Assembly (NCBI GenBank): GCA_963717385.1
Contig: CAVQWE010000003.1
Location: forward strand, 430,634 to 494,633
DNA length: 64,000 nucleotides
Direction of reading: 5' to 3'
Origin: Sva-07 sp963717385
GTDB taxonomy: Bacteria > Actinomycetota > Acidimicrobiia > Acidimicrobiales > Ilumatobacteraceae
The notes beneath the pieces were generated by a model. That model was given only the letters and a program-made list of their open reading frames with translations. It was not told where the DNA came from and made no database searches. Numbering within the stretch: position 1 is the stretch's first letter; each line of letters starts with the position of its first letter. Both the position numbers and the translations under genes were made by a program. Positions 17,094 through 26,603 of the stretch are shown one piece after another.

Positions 17094-19668
17094 CGCAGCG
17101 GCCCGAGGTCGACCAAGCGCAGCACGACTCGATCGTCGGAGCGGGACGCGTCCAGGTCGACGTCGGCCACGATGCGCCACTCGTTCGAGTCCTCGGGATC
17201 GTGGAGGATCTGGGTGACGCGACCCGTCGAACGATCGAAGTGGAACAGCTCGCCCGAACGTGATGCAGCGTCGACGAGCACGTCGCCGAACTCGTCTCGG
17301 TACGCCGCCATCGCCTCGATCACATCCTCACCCGAACGCCACCGATCGGTGTCGGTGGCATCGGCGACGAGATCGTCGTAGCCGTTTCGGCGGGACAGCC
17401 GCTGCACCCAGTCGAACACCTTGTTGCGCACCATCACCCGGAACGCCCGATGATCGTCGACGATCGTGCGCTCGCCCGTCGGCAACGTCGGTCGCAGCGC
17501 CGCAGCTGGGTCGGACTCGTCGGGATGCAGCAGGCGCTCCCACTCGTCGATCAACGACGAGTCGACCTGGCGGATCATGGCGCCGAGCCACACCGTGAGA
17601 TCCTCGAGCGCCGGTGTGCGGAGATCCTCGGGCACGTTCTGCAGCAAGCCCTTGTACACGTCGGACAGGTACCGCAACACCACGCCTTCCGAGCGCTTCA
17701 AGCCGTAGTCCTGGACGTACTCGCCGAACGTCATCGCCCGCTCGTACATCTCGCGCACCACCGACTTCGGCGCCACGTTGTCTGAACCGACCCACGGATG
17801 CCGGGCTCTGAACTCGTTGAAGTTGCCGTAGATCCACTCGCGGTTGGGCTTGGGATGCTCGACCTGCGAGAGGCGCTCCATGCGCTCCTCGTACTCGACG
17901 CCGCTCGACTTCATCTCGGCCATCAGGTCGTCCTTGGCGCGCTTGGTTTGCGCCGCCATGATCACGCCGGGGTTCTCCTGCACCGACTCGATCACCGACA
18001 ACACGTCGAAGACGTGCTCGATGGCATCGCCGTCCGGATCACCGTCGTCACGCGGCGGCAAGTCGCCGAGCGCCTCGACCGCCCACAACGACAGCGGCTG
18101 ATGGAGTGCGAACTCGTCCTGCAGGTCGAAGTTCACCCGCACGCGGCGACCCCACTCGTCGGGATGCTCGGGGAACTCCAACATCTCGGCCTCGACCAGC
18201 GACCGGTAGATCGCGATCGTTCGGCGGATGTGCTCGCGCTGGCGCTTGCGCGACTCGTGGTTGTCGGTCAGCAGCGTCCGCACCGCCCGGCAACCGTCGA
18301 CGCCGTCACGTGCGGGCCGGTCGAGCAGGCTCATCACCATCTGGTGGTTGACCCGGAAGTGCGAACGCAACGGCTCGGGCTCGCCGGACACCAACTTGTC
18401 GAACGTGTCCTGGGTCCAGTGGGCGTAGCCGCGCTCCGGCTGCTTCTTCTTGACGATCTTCTTCTTGCCGCCACCCTCGCGTGACTTCTCCTCCAATCGC
18501 TGGTTCTCCACCACATGGGCGGGCGCCTGCACCCACACGTCGCCACGATCGTCGAACCCCTTGCGCCCCGCCCGTCCCGCGATCTGGGCGAATTCGCGAT
18601 TCGACAGCAGGCGAACCGACGTGCCGTCGTACTTGCACAGCTGCGTGAACAGCACTGATCGGATCGGAACGTTGACACCGACGCCCAGCGTGTCGGTGCC
18701 ACAGATGATCTTGAGCAGGCCATCTTGTGCCAGCTTCTCGACCAGCAGCCGGTACTTGGGGAGCAGGCCAGCGTGGTGCACGCCGACGCCGGCGGTGATG
18801 AATCGCCGGAGGTCCTTGCCGATCGGCGAATCGAACCGGAACCCGGCGAGCGCCTCTTTCACGGCGGCCTTCTCGGTCTTCGACAGCGGGTCGAGGGCCA
18901 GGTAGTTCTGCGCGGCTTCGGTCGCCTCTTTCTGCGTGAAGTGCACCAGGTAGATCGGCGCCTTGTCGGATTCCAACAGTGACGTGACGCTGCTGTGCAG
19001 CGTCGAAGTGCGGTACTCGAAGTCGAGCGGAACCGGCCGGGTCACCGACTTGATCACGCTGGTCTCGCGGCCGCTGCGACGGGTGAGATCCTCGGCGAAG
19101 AACGCCACCGAACCCAACGTCGCCGACATCAACAGGAACTGCGTCTGCGGCAACTCCAACAGTGGTACCTGCCACGCCCACCCTCGTTGGGGGTCGCCGT
19201 AGTAGTGGAACTCGTCGACGATCGCCACGTCGACCGGCGTCGCCGCACCGTCGCGCAACGACCAGTTCGCCAAGATCTCCGCCGTGCAGCAGATGATCGG
19301 AGCATCGGGGTTCACCGACGCGTCGCCGGTGATCATGCCGACGTTGTCAGAGCCGAAGTCGCGGCACAGAGCGAAGAACTTCTCGCTGACCAGCGCCTTG
19401 ATCGGAGCGGTGTACACACTGCGCTTCCCGGCGGCCAGCGCCGCGAAGTGCGCAGCCGCTGCCACCAGCGACTTGCCCGAGCCGGTCGGGGTGTTCAAGA
19501 TCACGTGATTGCCGAGGACGATCTCGAAGATCGCTTCCTCCTGCGCCGGATAGAGCTCGAGGCCGATCTCGGCGCGTAGCGAGCGAAACCTGCGAGGACG
19601 GCGTCCTCGTCGAGCCGTCGGACGCCGGTCCTCACCGGGAGGTGGCGGATCAGCGGCGGCTCGGACAC
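17090..19668 (-). CDS. DEAD/DEAH helicase with DUF3516 C-terminus (one frameshift)
   Basis: A superfamily 2 helicase of about 859 residues. The N-terminus from GTG 19668 reads EPPLIRHLPVRTGVRRLDEDAVLAGFA; a break near 19585 leads into RAEIGLELYPAQEEAIFEIV and then motif I TPTGSGKS. Motif II is DEFHYYGD, motif III SATL, motif VI QIAGRAGRKGFD. The region after about residue 450 is the DUF3516 part found in actinobacterial Ski2/Mtr4-like helicases; RNA is the likely substrate by family analogy. A basic insert GGGKKKIVKKKQ lies between the domains. Its stop overlaps the probable TTG start of the Nudix gene. Confidence 0.88.
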
Positions 19669-19764
19669 GGAGTCGAGGGTACGGCAGCGGCGCTCAGGTG
19701 CCGTCGTCGATCGAGTCCCTACGCAGTTCAACAGCCATCGCGGAAAGGTCGCGGTGGACGCCGA

Positions 19765-20526
19765 TCAGACTCGGACCGGCCAGCCGAACCGGGCGTCGAG
19801 CGGCTCGGCCCATCGAACGAGCGGTTCGCCGGTCGGGGTGGGGAGCCCGCAGGCTGTCACTGCCGAGTCGGCGAGCATCACGAGGTCCGCTTCGTGCAAG
19901 ACCCATGGCGGGTGATCGACGGGGTGATGACGAAGGTGTCCGCCCCACTCTGCCACGGTTCCCCAACGGGCGGTGAGGAACATGTCGAGCTCGGTCGGCT
20001 CGATCACCTCGCCGACCTCGACGACGACCTGGGTGGCCGCCGTCGGCCACCGGGGCCATCGGCGCTGCACGGTGTCGTAGCTCCAATGGTCACCGGTTCG
20101 CTCGATCGACATCGACGACCACACGTAGGGAAACCCGATCGCCCACCGAGCGAAGGCCACCACGGCAAGTCGAGCAGCGTCGAGCGACAGGAACCACACG
20201 GCCGCGGTTCCCGGCGGAATCGACCACGTAGGTGCGCACGTTCGTCTCGGCGAATGTCGAGATCCACGGGATCGCGGCAGCAACGACGGACCGGCGTGTC
20301 GCATGCGAAACGGCACCAGCGAGACCCATGCACGGGGACCGGCACCATCGTCGAACGTGTCGACGAACAGGCCCTCAGGGAGCAGCGACTGGACCTCGTC
20401 AGGCGGGTAGTCCCAGTGGACGAAGGTCAGGTCCTCCCACCGGTTGCGCAACCAGGCCCGTCGAATCGGGGTGGGGCAGGTGGCTGACAGGGATCGGGGC
20501 GGATCCTGACTCGGTACGCTCGGCAC
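19765..20526 (-). CDS. DUF2071 (YqjF-like) protein, two compensating frameshifts
   Basis: A protein of about 253 residues. Conserved DUF2071 sequence is seen at the start (WEDLTFVHWDYPPDEVQSLLP), middle (WSYDTVQRRWP) and end (FLTARWGTVAEWGGHLRHHPVDHPPW). Between about 20215 and 20290 the family sequence AIPWISTFAETNVRTYVVDS is in another frame, so two opposite indels occur there. Start is uncertain: GTG 20526 directly abuts the GTG of the divergent DUF971 gene. Function unknown. Confidence 0.7.
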   Translation of the reverse strand: MPSVPSQDPPRSLSATCPTPIRRAWLRNRWEDLTFVHWDYPPDEVQSLLPEGLFVDTFDDGAGPRAWVSLVPFRMRHAGPSLLPRSRGSRHSPRRTCAPTWSIPPGTAAVWFLSLDAARLAVVAFARWAIGFPYVWSSMSIERTGDHWSYDTVQRRWPRWPTAATQVVVEVGEVIEPTELDMFLTARWGTVAEWGGHLRHHPVDHPPWVLHEADLVMLADSAVTACGLPTPTGEPLVRWAEPLDARFGWPVRV

Positions 20527-20850
20527 GTGCCCAAGCATGACATCGAATCCGTCGAAGTGGACCGCAAGTCGCACGTCGAGGTGCTGTTCGAGGATGGTGT
20601 CCGTGCGCGCTTCGAGCTGGCGCCGCTGCGTCAGGCATGTCCCTGTGCCGATTGCAACGCCAAGCGCACTCGCGATCAGCCGGTCGCCCCATGGATCGAT
20701 CGTGGCGAGCCGATCACGATCACCGATGCCGAGCTCTCGGGTGCGTGGGGTCTCAGCCTCGATTGGAGCGACGGGCACTCCACCGGCATCTATGCCTGGG
20801 AGAAACTGCGCCAGTGGGTCGACGACGGCAGGGTCGGCACGGCCGACTGA
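20527..20850 (+). CDS. DUF971 domain protein
   Basis: A 107-residue stand-alone DUF971 protein, the fold found at the N-terminus of gamma-butyrobetaine hydroxylases and alone in many bacteria, some beside Fe-S assembly genes. The CPCADCNAKR segment (residues 38-47) with three cysteines is the family signature and could bind metal. It also has LSLDWSDGHSTGIYAWEKL, typical of the family C-terminus. Start GTG 20527. No Fe-S genes are adjacent, so the role is open. Confidence 0.8.
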   Translation: MPKHDIESVEVDRKSHVEVLFEDGVRARFELAPLRQACPCADCNAKRTRDQPVAPWIDRGEPITITDAELSGAWGLSLDWSDGHSTGIYAWEKLRQWVDDGRVGTAD

Positions 20851-20921
20851 GCGTTCGTGAACGCTCGGTGACAAGCGCCGGGTGCCGAGTTTGCTCTTCC
20901 ATCGGCGGGTAACTTCACCGC

Positions 20922-22535
20922 GTGACGGTCACTGACACATCAACGAGCGCCGCAGCCCGCACGGTCACGTCGCCGCGTACGCCGACCACGGTGATCGTCG
21001 GGCTCATCGCGATCGTCGTGGCGTTCATCGGTATCGGTGCGCTGAACGCCCTCCAACAGCCACCCTTCTTTGCGCCCGACGAGACGGCCCACGTCGGCTA
21101 TGCCCAAGAGGTCGCTTCGTTCCGTCTGCCCGAGATTCGGCGGTTTCCCGAGGTGCCTGTCGAGGCTCGGCAATGGCAGGCCGAACGATCGACGGCCAAC
21201 GACCTCCGCTACCGCAGTGTCTGGGTGGCGAACCATCCGCCGCTCGACTACATCGCCGTGGCCCCACTGATCTGGGCGAGTCGCGCGGCAGATGCCCCTG
21301 ACGGGGGCTTGATTCTGATGAGATTGGCGAACGTGTCGTTTGCGGCGGTCGGGGTGGTGTTCACGTTCCTGCTGGCCTCGGAAATCACCCGCCGCAATCA
21401 CCGGCTGGCCCTGCTCGCGGCTGCGCTCGCGGCCTTGGTGCCGCAGGGACACGCGGTGTTCTCGCAAGCCCTCAACGACGGATTGGGCTTCGCTGCGGCG
21501 ACAGCACTCCTCTGGGCCGGCGCGCGATGCCTGCGCCGCATCGACGTCCTGACGAAACGAGACCTCGCCCTGCTCGCAGGTACCGCCGCCGTCGCCTTCG
21601 GCGCCAGGGCCGCCACCATGTTGCTCGCAGTCGTGGTCGTCGGTGTGGTTGCGCTCCGGCGATTCACTCGGCCGGCATCGTCGATGCGCGAGCAGGGTCG
21701 GCGTGCGATGCGAGTCGTTCTGATCGGGCTCGGACCCGCCGCCGTGCTGTTCGGGTGGTTCTACCTTCGCAACATCGTCTTGTACGGCGACGTCGGGGCA
21801 TCGAGCTATCTGCTCGACATGTTCCGTCGTCAGCGCCAGGGCACCATGCTCGACATGATCGTGCGCTGGCCGATGTGGTCGAGTGTCTTCGAGGGTGTCA
21901 TGTCGCCCACCACCCGGCGCCGAGTGCTCCCGCCCGGTGCGGCGGCCGTCACGTTGCTCGCCGCTGCGGGTCTCGGTGTGGCGCTCGTGACCGGTCGGAT
22001 CGGTGCCTCTCGGTTGTCATCGGCCGACGACGAATCGGTGGGTTCAGCAGAGTCGGCAACGTTGCGCTGGCAGATCTCGCTCGGCCTGATTGCGGTCGCG
22101 GCCATCGCCCTCACGATTGCGCAGCATGCGAGTGGCGGCGGAAACGCTCACGCTCGTTATGCGATGCCCGCAATCGGTGTCGCAGCGGTGCTGCTGATCA
22201 TCGGGATGGAGCGCGTCTGGTCGAGGTGGGCGCCGCTCGGCCTGGTGACGGTTGCCGGCTGGTGGGCGCTGGTCAACCTCCCGGTCGACATCGACCCTGA
22301 GACACTGCGACGAAATCGAGACGAGGGCCAGTTGGCACCGCTGCCGTTGCGGACGCTGCCGCTCAACGATGGCTGGCGCACCGCAGCGGGCGCGCTGATC
22401 GTTGTCGGCGTCGTCGTGGCCGTCGGCGTGTTCGTCGTCACGTTGCGCTCGACGACGCGGCCGGTTCCCGGTTCCCAGATGGCCGAGCCGGCAACTCCGA
22501 GCCCCCAGAGCGACGGCGAACTCGTCGACGCCTGA
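20922..22535 (+). CDS. DUF2142-type multi-pass membrane protein (putative glycosyltransferase)
   Basis: A 537-residue integral membrane protein with about 10-12 hydrophobic segments and a long first extracytoplasmic loop containing PPFFAPDETAHVGYAQEV (about residues 46-63). The DE pair in that position is typical of GT-C/ArnT-like and DUF2142 proteins, where acidic residues of the first loop act in transfer from polyprenyl-phosphate sugars. A second family mark is NHPPLDYIAVAPL. Donor and acceptor are unknown. Start GTG 20922; it stands alone, convergent with the LLM oxidoreductase gene. Confidence 0.7.
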   Translation: MTVTDTSTSAAARTVTSPRTPTTVIVGLIAIVVAFIGIGALNALQQPPFFAPDETAHVGYAQEVASFRLPEIRRFPEVPVEARQWQAERSTANDLRYRSVWVANHPPLDYIAVAPLIWASRAADAPDGGLILMRLANVSFAAVGVVFTFLLASEITRRNHRLALLAAALAALVPQGHAVFSQALNDGLGFAAATALLWAGARCLRRIDVLTKRDLALLAGTAAVAFGARAATMLLAVVVVGVVALRRFTRPASSMREQGRRAMRVVLIGLGPAAVLFGWFYLRNIVLYGDVGASSYLLDMFRRQRQGTMLDMIVRWPMWSSVFEGVMSPTTRRRVLPPGAAAVTLLAAAGLGVALVTGRIGASRLSSADDESVGSAESATLRWQISLGLIAVAAIALTIAQHASGGGNAHARYAMPAIGVAAVLLIIGMERVWSRWAPLGLVTVAGWWALVNLPVDIDPETLRRNRDEGQLAPLPLRTLPLNDGWRTAAGALIVVGVVVAVGVFVVTLRSTTRPVPGSQMAEPATPSPQSDGELVDA

Positions 22536-22565
22536 TGCTCGGGCGCGGGTGCATCGCGTGTGGGC

Positions 22566-23603
22566 TCAGCCGAGAACGAGTTCGGCGAAGCTCGGCAGTG
22601 CCATCGCCGGGCCGCTCACCAGGAATTCGGTGATGCAGGTCTCGCGCCACTTGTCGAGTTCGTCGCGGATCTTGTCGGGCGGACCGACGAGTGCGACGTC
22701 TTCGACCATCGCCAACGGAATCGCCGCAGCGGCTTCGGCCTTCTTGCCCTCGAGGTAGAGCTCTTGCACCTTGTCGGCCACGTCGCCGTATCCCATTCGA
22801 GCGAAGACCTCGTAGTGGAAGTTGGCGCCCTTCGCACCCATGCCTCCGGCGTAGAGCGCGAGGAACGGACGCACCAGATCTGCGCACTTCTCGACGTCGT
22901 CGCCGGGGATGATCATCGCGGTGGCGGTGACCTCGAAGCGGTCCTGTTTGGTGGGGTCGCCGGATGCGTCGAAGCCCTGCTGGAGACAGTCGCGGTAGAA
23001 CTTGTCGTCTTTGGGTGAGAAGAACAGCGGCAGCCAGCCGTCGCAGATTTCCGCCGACAGGGCCACGTTCTTCGGGCCCTCGGCGGCGAGGTAGATCGGG
23101 ATGTCGTTGCGGATGGGGTGCACGGTCGACTTGAGTGGCTTGCCGAGGCCAGATCCACCGTCGAACGGCATGTCGTAGAACTCGCCGTGGAATTCGACGG
23201 GTTTGTCGCGGGCGACGATCGAACGCACGATGTCGACGTACTCGCGCGTGCGGGCGAGCGGCTTGGGGTAGGGCTGGCCGTACCACCCCTCGACCACCTG
23301 GGGGCCAGACGCCCCGAGTCCGAGGATGAAGCGACCGTTCGACAGGTGATCGAGCGTGATCGCGGCCATTGCGGTGGCGGCCGGAGTTCGTGCGGACATC
23401 TGCATGATCGCCGTGCCGAGTTTGAGGGTCTGGGTCGAAGCGCCCCACCAGGCCAGAGGGGTGAGCGCGTCGGAGCCGTAGGCCTCGGCGGTCCAGACGG
23501 AGTTGAATCCGAGCCGCTCGGCTTCCTTGACGGCGTCGAGTGCGCCGTGCGGCGGGCCCGCCGACCAGTAGCCAGTGTTGTAGCCGAGCTTGATGTCTCC
23601 CAT
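22566..23603 (-). CDS. LLM-class F420-dependent oxidoreductase
   Basis: A 345-residue TIM-barrel flavin/F420 oxidoreductase of the luciferase-like monooxygenase class. Typical sequences are LGYNTGYW at the N-terminus, VWTAEAYGSDALTPLAWWGA near residue 40, LGLGASGPQVVEGWYG near 95 and DGWLPLFFSP near 190. The group that includes these features usually uses F420 as hydride carrier; substrate unknown. ATG 23603 begins the conserved MGDIKLGYN, while upstream in-frame sequence overlaps arfB on the other strand and is not family-like. Confidence 0.9.
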   Translation of the reverse strand: MGDIKLGYNTGYWSAGPPHGALDAVKEAERLGFNSVWTAEAYGSDALTPLAWWGASTQTLKLGTAIMQMSARTPAATAMAAITLDHLSNGRFILGLGASGPQVVEGWYGQPYPKPLARTREYVDIVRSIVARDKPVEFHGEFYDMPFDGGSGLGKPLKSTVHPIRNDIPIYLAAEGPKNVALSAEICDGWLPLFFSPKDDKFYRDCLQQGFDASGDPTKQDRFEVTATAMIIPGDDVEKCADLVRPFLALYAGGMGAKGANFHYEVFARMGYGDVADKVQELYLEGKKAEAAAAIPLAMVEDVALVGPPDKIRDELDKWRETCITEFLVSGPAMALPSFAELVLG

Positions 23604-23649
23604 CGCTTCACCGTACGCGACGGGTGGCCGCAGCGGGCATGCTGGGGGA

Positions 23650-24072
23650 GTGGGAGCAACAGACGATCGCCTGAGGGTGACCGACAGTGTGCGTGTCCCG
23701 CGCCACGAACTCACGGTCACGTTCAGTGCGTCGGGTGGCCCGGGCGGTCAGCACGCCAACAAGTCAGCGACACGTGCCGAGTTGGTGTTCGATGTCGCGG
23801 CGTCGTCGGCCTTCTCCGATTCGCAACGGGCGCGAGTGGTGGCCAAGCTCGGACCGGTGGTTCGGGTGGCGGCCGATGACGAGCGATCACAACTCCGCAA
23901 CCGCACACTCGCCGAGGAACGCCTCGCTGCGAAGTTGCGCGGCGCCCTCCACGTGCCGCGTCGCCGGCGTGCAACACAACCGACTCGCGGCTCGCAACGC
24001 CGACGTGTCGAGGCCAAGAAGCAGCGCGGCGAGACCAAGCGCTACCGGCGCCCACCCGGCCTCGACGACTGA
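23650..24072 (+). CDS. arfB: Peptidyl-tRNA hydrolase ArfB-like ribosome rescue factor
   Basis: A 140-residue class-I release-factor-like protein that frees peptidyl-tRNA from stalled ribosomes without reading a stop codon. The catalytic GGQ lies in SGGPGGQHANKSATRAEL (about residues 29-46). The C-terminal tail is very basic (RRRRATQPTRGSQRRR, KKQRGETKRYRR), which in ArfB enters the empty mRNA channel. The codon-recognition domain of RF1/RF2 is absent. GTG 23650 was chosen by length; GTG 23677 is possible. Confidence 0.88.
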   Translation: MGATDDRLRVTDSVRVPRHELTVTFSASGGPGGQHANKSATRAELVFDVAASSAFSDSQRARVVAKLGPVVRVAADDERSQLRNRTLAEERLAAKLRGALHVPRRRRATQPTRGSQRRRVEAKKQRGETKRYRRPPGLDD

Positions 24073-24083
24073 GCGACGGCAGG

Positions 24084-24126
24084 CGATGAGCGAACGGCAT
24101 CCCCACGTGCGCTCCGCTCATCGTTT
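24084..24126. terminator. Hairpin between convergent arfB and P450 genes
   Basis: CGATGAGCG (24084-24092) pairs with CGCTCATCG (24115-24123) over 9 bases with a 22-base loop, followed by TTT. It lies between gene ends at 24072 (+) and 24146 (-). Confidence 0.45.
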
Positions 24127-24145
24127 CGGGGTGGGTGCCGGTCGA

Positions 24146-25366
24146 TCAGGTCGGAGTGAACGTCACCGGGAGGTGGGCGGGGCCGAAGATCGCTGTGGTC
24201 GACGGCTTCCATTCGATGGCACCGTCGACGGCCAGGTCGGGCAGTCGCCGTGCGAGGATCGGGAGCGCCTCTTGCAGTTCGGCCCGTGCCAGTGCGGCGC
24301 CGAGGCAGTAGTGGATGCCCGAGCCGAACGTCAGCTGGGGTTGGCCGGACGGCTCGCGCATGATGTCGAACGTGCCGGGGTCGTCGAAGACCGATGTGTC
24401 ACGGTTGGCCATGGCCATCGACGTCATCATGATCGTCCCAGCCGGGAACAGAACGTCTCGGTAGACGATGTCCTCGCTGGCGAATCGCACGGTGCCGCGC
24501 ACGGCGCCGAAGTACCGCATGGCCTCCTCGACCGCTCGCGGTGCCAGGGATTCGTCGGCCAACAACTTCCACTGCTCGGGATAGCCGGAGAGGAGCCCGA
24601 CGGCGCAGCCCAGTTGGTTGCGGGTGGTGTCGGTGCCGCCGACGATCACGGCGTCGACCATCATCACCAGCTCGTCGGTGCTGAGGCGGTCGCCTTCTTC
24701 CTCGGCGGCGATCAGGTCGGTGATCAGGTCGTCACGGGGGTCGTTGCGGCGGTCGGCGATCAGGCCCCTCGAGTACTCGTCGAGTTCACCTTGGGCTCGT
24801 TTGATGATGTCGAGCTCTTCGAGCACGTTGCCGTTGAAGATGCGCAGGACGTCCTCGGCCCAGCGTGAGAAGAGTTGCCAGTCTTCGCGAGGTGCGCCGA
24901 GCAGTTGGCAGATGATCGGGATCGGATACGGCTCGCAGATGTCGACGGCGATGTCGGCCCGACCGGTTGCCGCGACGTTGTCGACGAGGTCGTTGACCAC
25001 CTCGCGCATGAACGGGCGGAGCCTGTCGGCCGAGCGCGGCGAGAACGACTTGGCCACCAGGCGCCGCAGCCGCGTGTGGACGTCGCCCTCGGCGGACAGG
25101 ATCGACACGCGCCGATTGTCGAGGAATTCCGGGTCGGTGATGCCCATCATCTCGGGAATCTTGGACGTGGCGCTGTGCCATCGCTTGTCGCGCAACACTG
25201 CAACCACGTCGGAATACTGCAACACCGAATAGCCGATGGCGTTGCGCACGATCCAGTGGTCGCCGGCGAGTGAGGAGATCAGCGCCTGTCGTTCGTCGTC
25301 GCTGAGATCGGGGACATCGATCGTTGGAAGCGCCAGGTCGCCAACGGGCACGGTGGTGGAGGCCAT
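24146..25366 (-). CDS. Cytochrome P450
   Basis: A 406-residue soluble bacterial P450. The I-helix oxygen-binding motif is VGGTDTTR (about residues 242-249), the ExxR is EEAMR, and the heme-thiolate loop is FGSGIHYCLG with the proximal ligand Cys at about 354. No ferredoxin or ferredoxin reductase gene is adjacent, so electrons must come from elsewhere. Substrate unknown; steroid, terpene or fatty-acid hydroxylation are usual for such enzymes. ATG 25366 was preferred to the ATG six codons upstream on length grounds. Confidence 0.93.
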   Translation of the reverse strand: MASTTVPVGDLALPTIDVPDLSDDERQALISSLAGDHWIVRNAIGYSVLQYSDVVAVLRDKRWHSATSKIPEMMGITDPEFLDNRRVSILSAEGDVHTRLRRLVAKSFSPRSADRLRPFMREVVNDLVDNVAATGRADIAVDICEPYPIPIICQLLGAPREDWQLFSRWAEDVLRIFNGNVLEELDIIKRAQGELDEYSRGLIADRRNDPRDDLITDLIAAEEEGDRLSTDELVMMVDAVIVGGTDTTRNQLGCAVGLLSGYPEQWKLLADESLAPRAVEEAMRYFGAVRGTVRFASEDIVYRDVLFPAGTIMMTSMAMANRDTSVFDDPGTFDIMREPSGQPQLTFGSGIHYCLGAALARAELQEALPILARRLPDLAVDGAIEWKPSTTAIFGPAHLPVTFTPT

Positions 25367-25408
25367 GGCGTCACCGTACGACATTCGGTGTCGGAACGGA
25401 ACGACGTT

Positions 25409-26542
25409 CTACACCGCAGCGAGCGCGTCGACCGCGGTGGAGCCCAGCGACTCGGCAACGGTGGCGTTGGCGTAGGCGCCGCCGACGGTGTTGAGCCCGT
25501 GGGCGATCGAGGGGTCGCGGCGGGCGGCTCCGATCGCACCGTGAATCGCAACGTCGAGCAGGTACGGCAGCGTTGCGTTGGTGAGCGCATAGGTGCTCGT
25601 GTGGGGGACTGCGCCAGGCATGTTGCCGACGGCGTAGTGCACCACGCCGTGCTCGACATAGGTCGGCTCGTCGTGGGTGGTTTCCCGGGTCGTGGCGATG
25701 CACCCGCCCTGGTCGACCGCAACGTCGACGATCACTGACCGTGGCTTCATTGCCTGGACCATCTCGTCGGTGACCACGACGGGTGCTCGGCCGCCGGCGA
25801 CGAGGATCGCACCGATGACCAGGTCGGCGTCGGCCAGGGCCCGCTCGATGGCGCCACGGTTGGATGCGGCGGTGACGATGCGCCCGCGATGGATCTGATC
25901 GACGAACCGCAACCGGTCGAGGTTCTTGTCGAACAGCACCACTTCGGCCTCCATGCCCGCAGCGATCCACGCCGAGTTCCAACCCACGTTGCCCGCCCCG
26001 AGCACCACGACCTTCGCTGGCCGAACCCCAGGGGCGCCTCCCATCAACACGCCTCGACCGCCGTTGTGCCGCTCGAGGTAGTGCGCTCCCATCTGGGGTG
26101 CGAGCCGACCGGCGACCTCGCTCATGGGCGCCAGCAGTGGCAACGACCCGTCGGCTGCCTGCACGGTCTCGTAGGCGACCGATGTCGTCTTCGCGGCGAT
26201 CAGCGCTTCGGCGACTGCGGGGTACGCCGCAAGGTGCAGGTAGGTGAACAACGTGAGGTCGTCGCGGAGGAACGAGAACTCCTCCGCCTTGGGTTCTTTG
26301 ACCTTGACCACCATGTCCTGTGCCCAGGCATCGGCTGCGGTCGCCACGATGTCGGCGCCTGCCGCGACGTAGTCGGCGTCGGTGATCGAGGCGCCCTCGC
26401 CGGCGCCGGCTTCGACGAGCACATCGATGCCGAAGCGTTCGAACTCGCGGACGCCGTCGGGGGTCATCGCCACGCGGTGTTCGGCGGTCTTGACCTCTCG
26501 TGGGACACCGACGGTGCGAATGACAGGAGTGGAAGCGGCCAT
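25409..26542 (-). CDS. ald: Alanine dehydrogenase
   Basis: A 377-residue NAD-dependent enzyme that interconverts L-alanine and pyruvate plus ammonia. The N-terminal catalytic domain shows GVPREVKTAEHRVAMTP and KVKEPKAEEF, the latter with the substrate-binding Lys; the central Rossmann motif is VLGAGNVGWNSA; the C-terminal segment has VDVAVDQGGC and NMPGAVPHTSTYAL. Length and motif order are those of AlaDH rather than the longer transhydrogenase alpha subunit. The start was set at ATG 26542 by alignment to the family; ATGs at 26551 and 26554 are in frame. Confidence 0.9.
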   Translation of the reverse strand: MAASTPVIRTVGVPREVKTAEHRVAMTPDGVREFERFGIDVLVEAGAGEGASITDADYVAAGADIVATAADAWAQDMVVKVKEPKAEEFSFLRDDLTLFTYLHLAAYPAVAEALIAAKTTSVAYETVQAADGSLPLLAPMSEVAGRLAPQMGAHYLERHNGGRGVLMGGAPGVRPAKVVVLGAGNVGWNSAWIAAGMEAEVVLFDKNLDRLRFVDQIHRGRIVTAASNRGAIERALADADLVIGAILVAGGRAPVVVTDEMVQAMKPRSVIVDVAVDQGGCIATTRETTHDEPTYVEHGVVHYAVGNMPGAVPHTSTYALTNATLPYLLDVAIHGAIGAARRDPSIAHGLNTVGGAYANATVAESLGSTAVDALAAV

Positions 26543-26603
26543 GGTGCTCATCATGCCTGATCGATCACTGTGGAGTCAGCAACCACTACCGTCCGTCTGC
26601 GAG

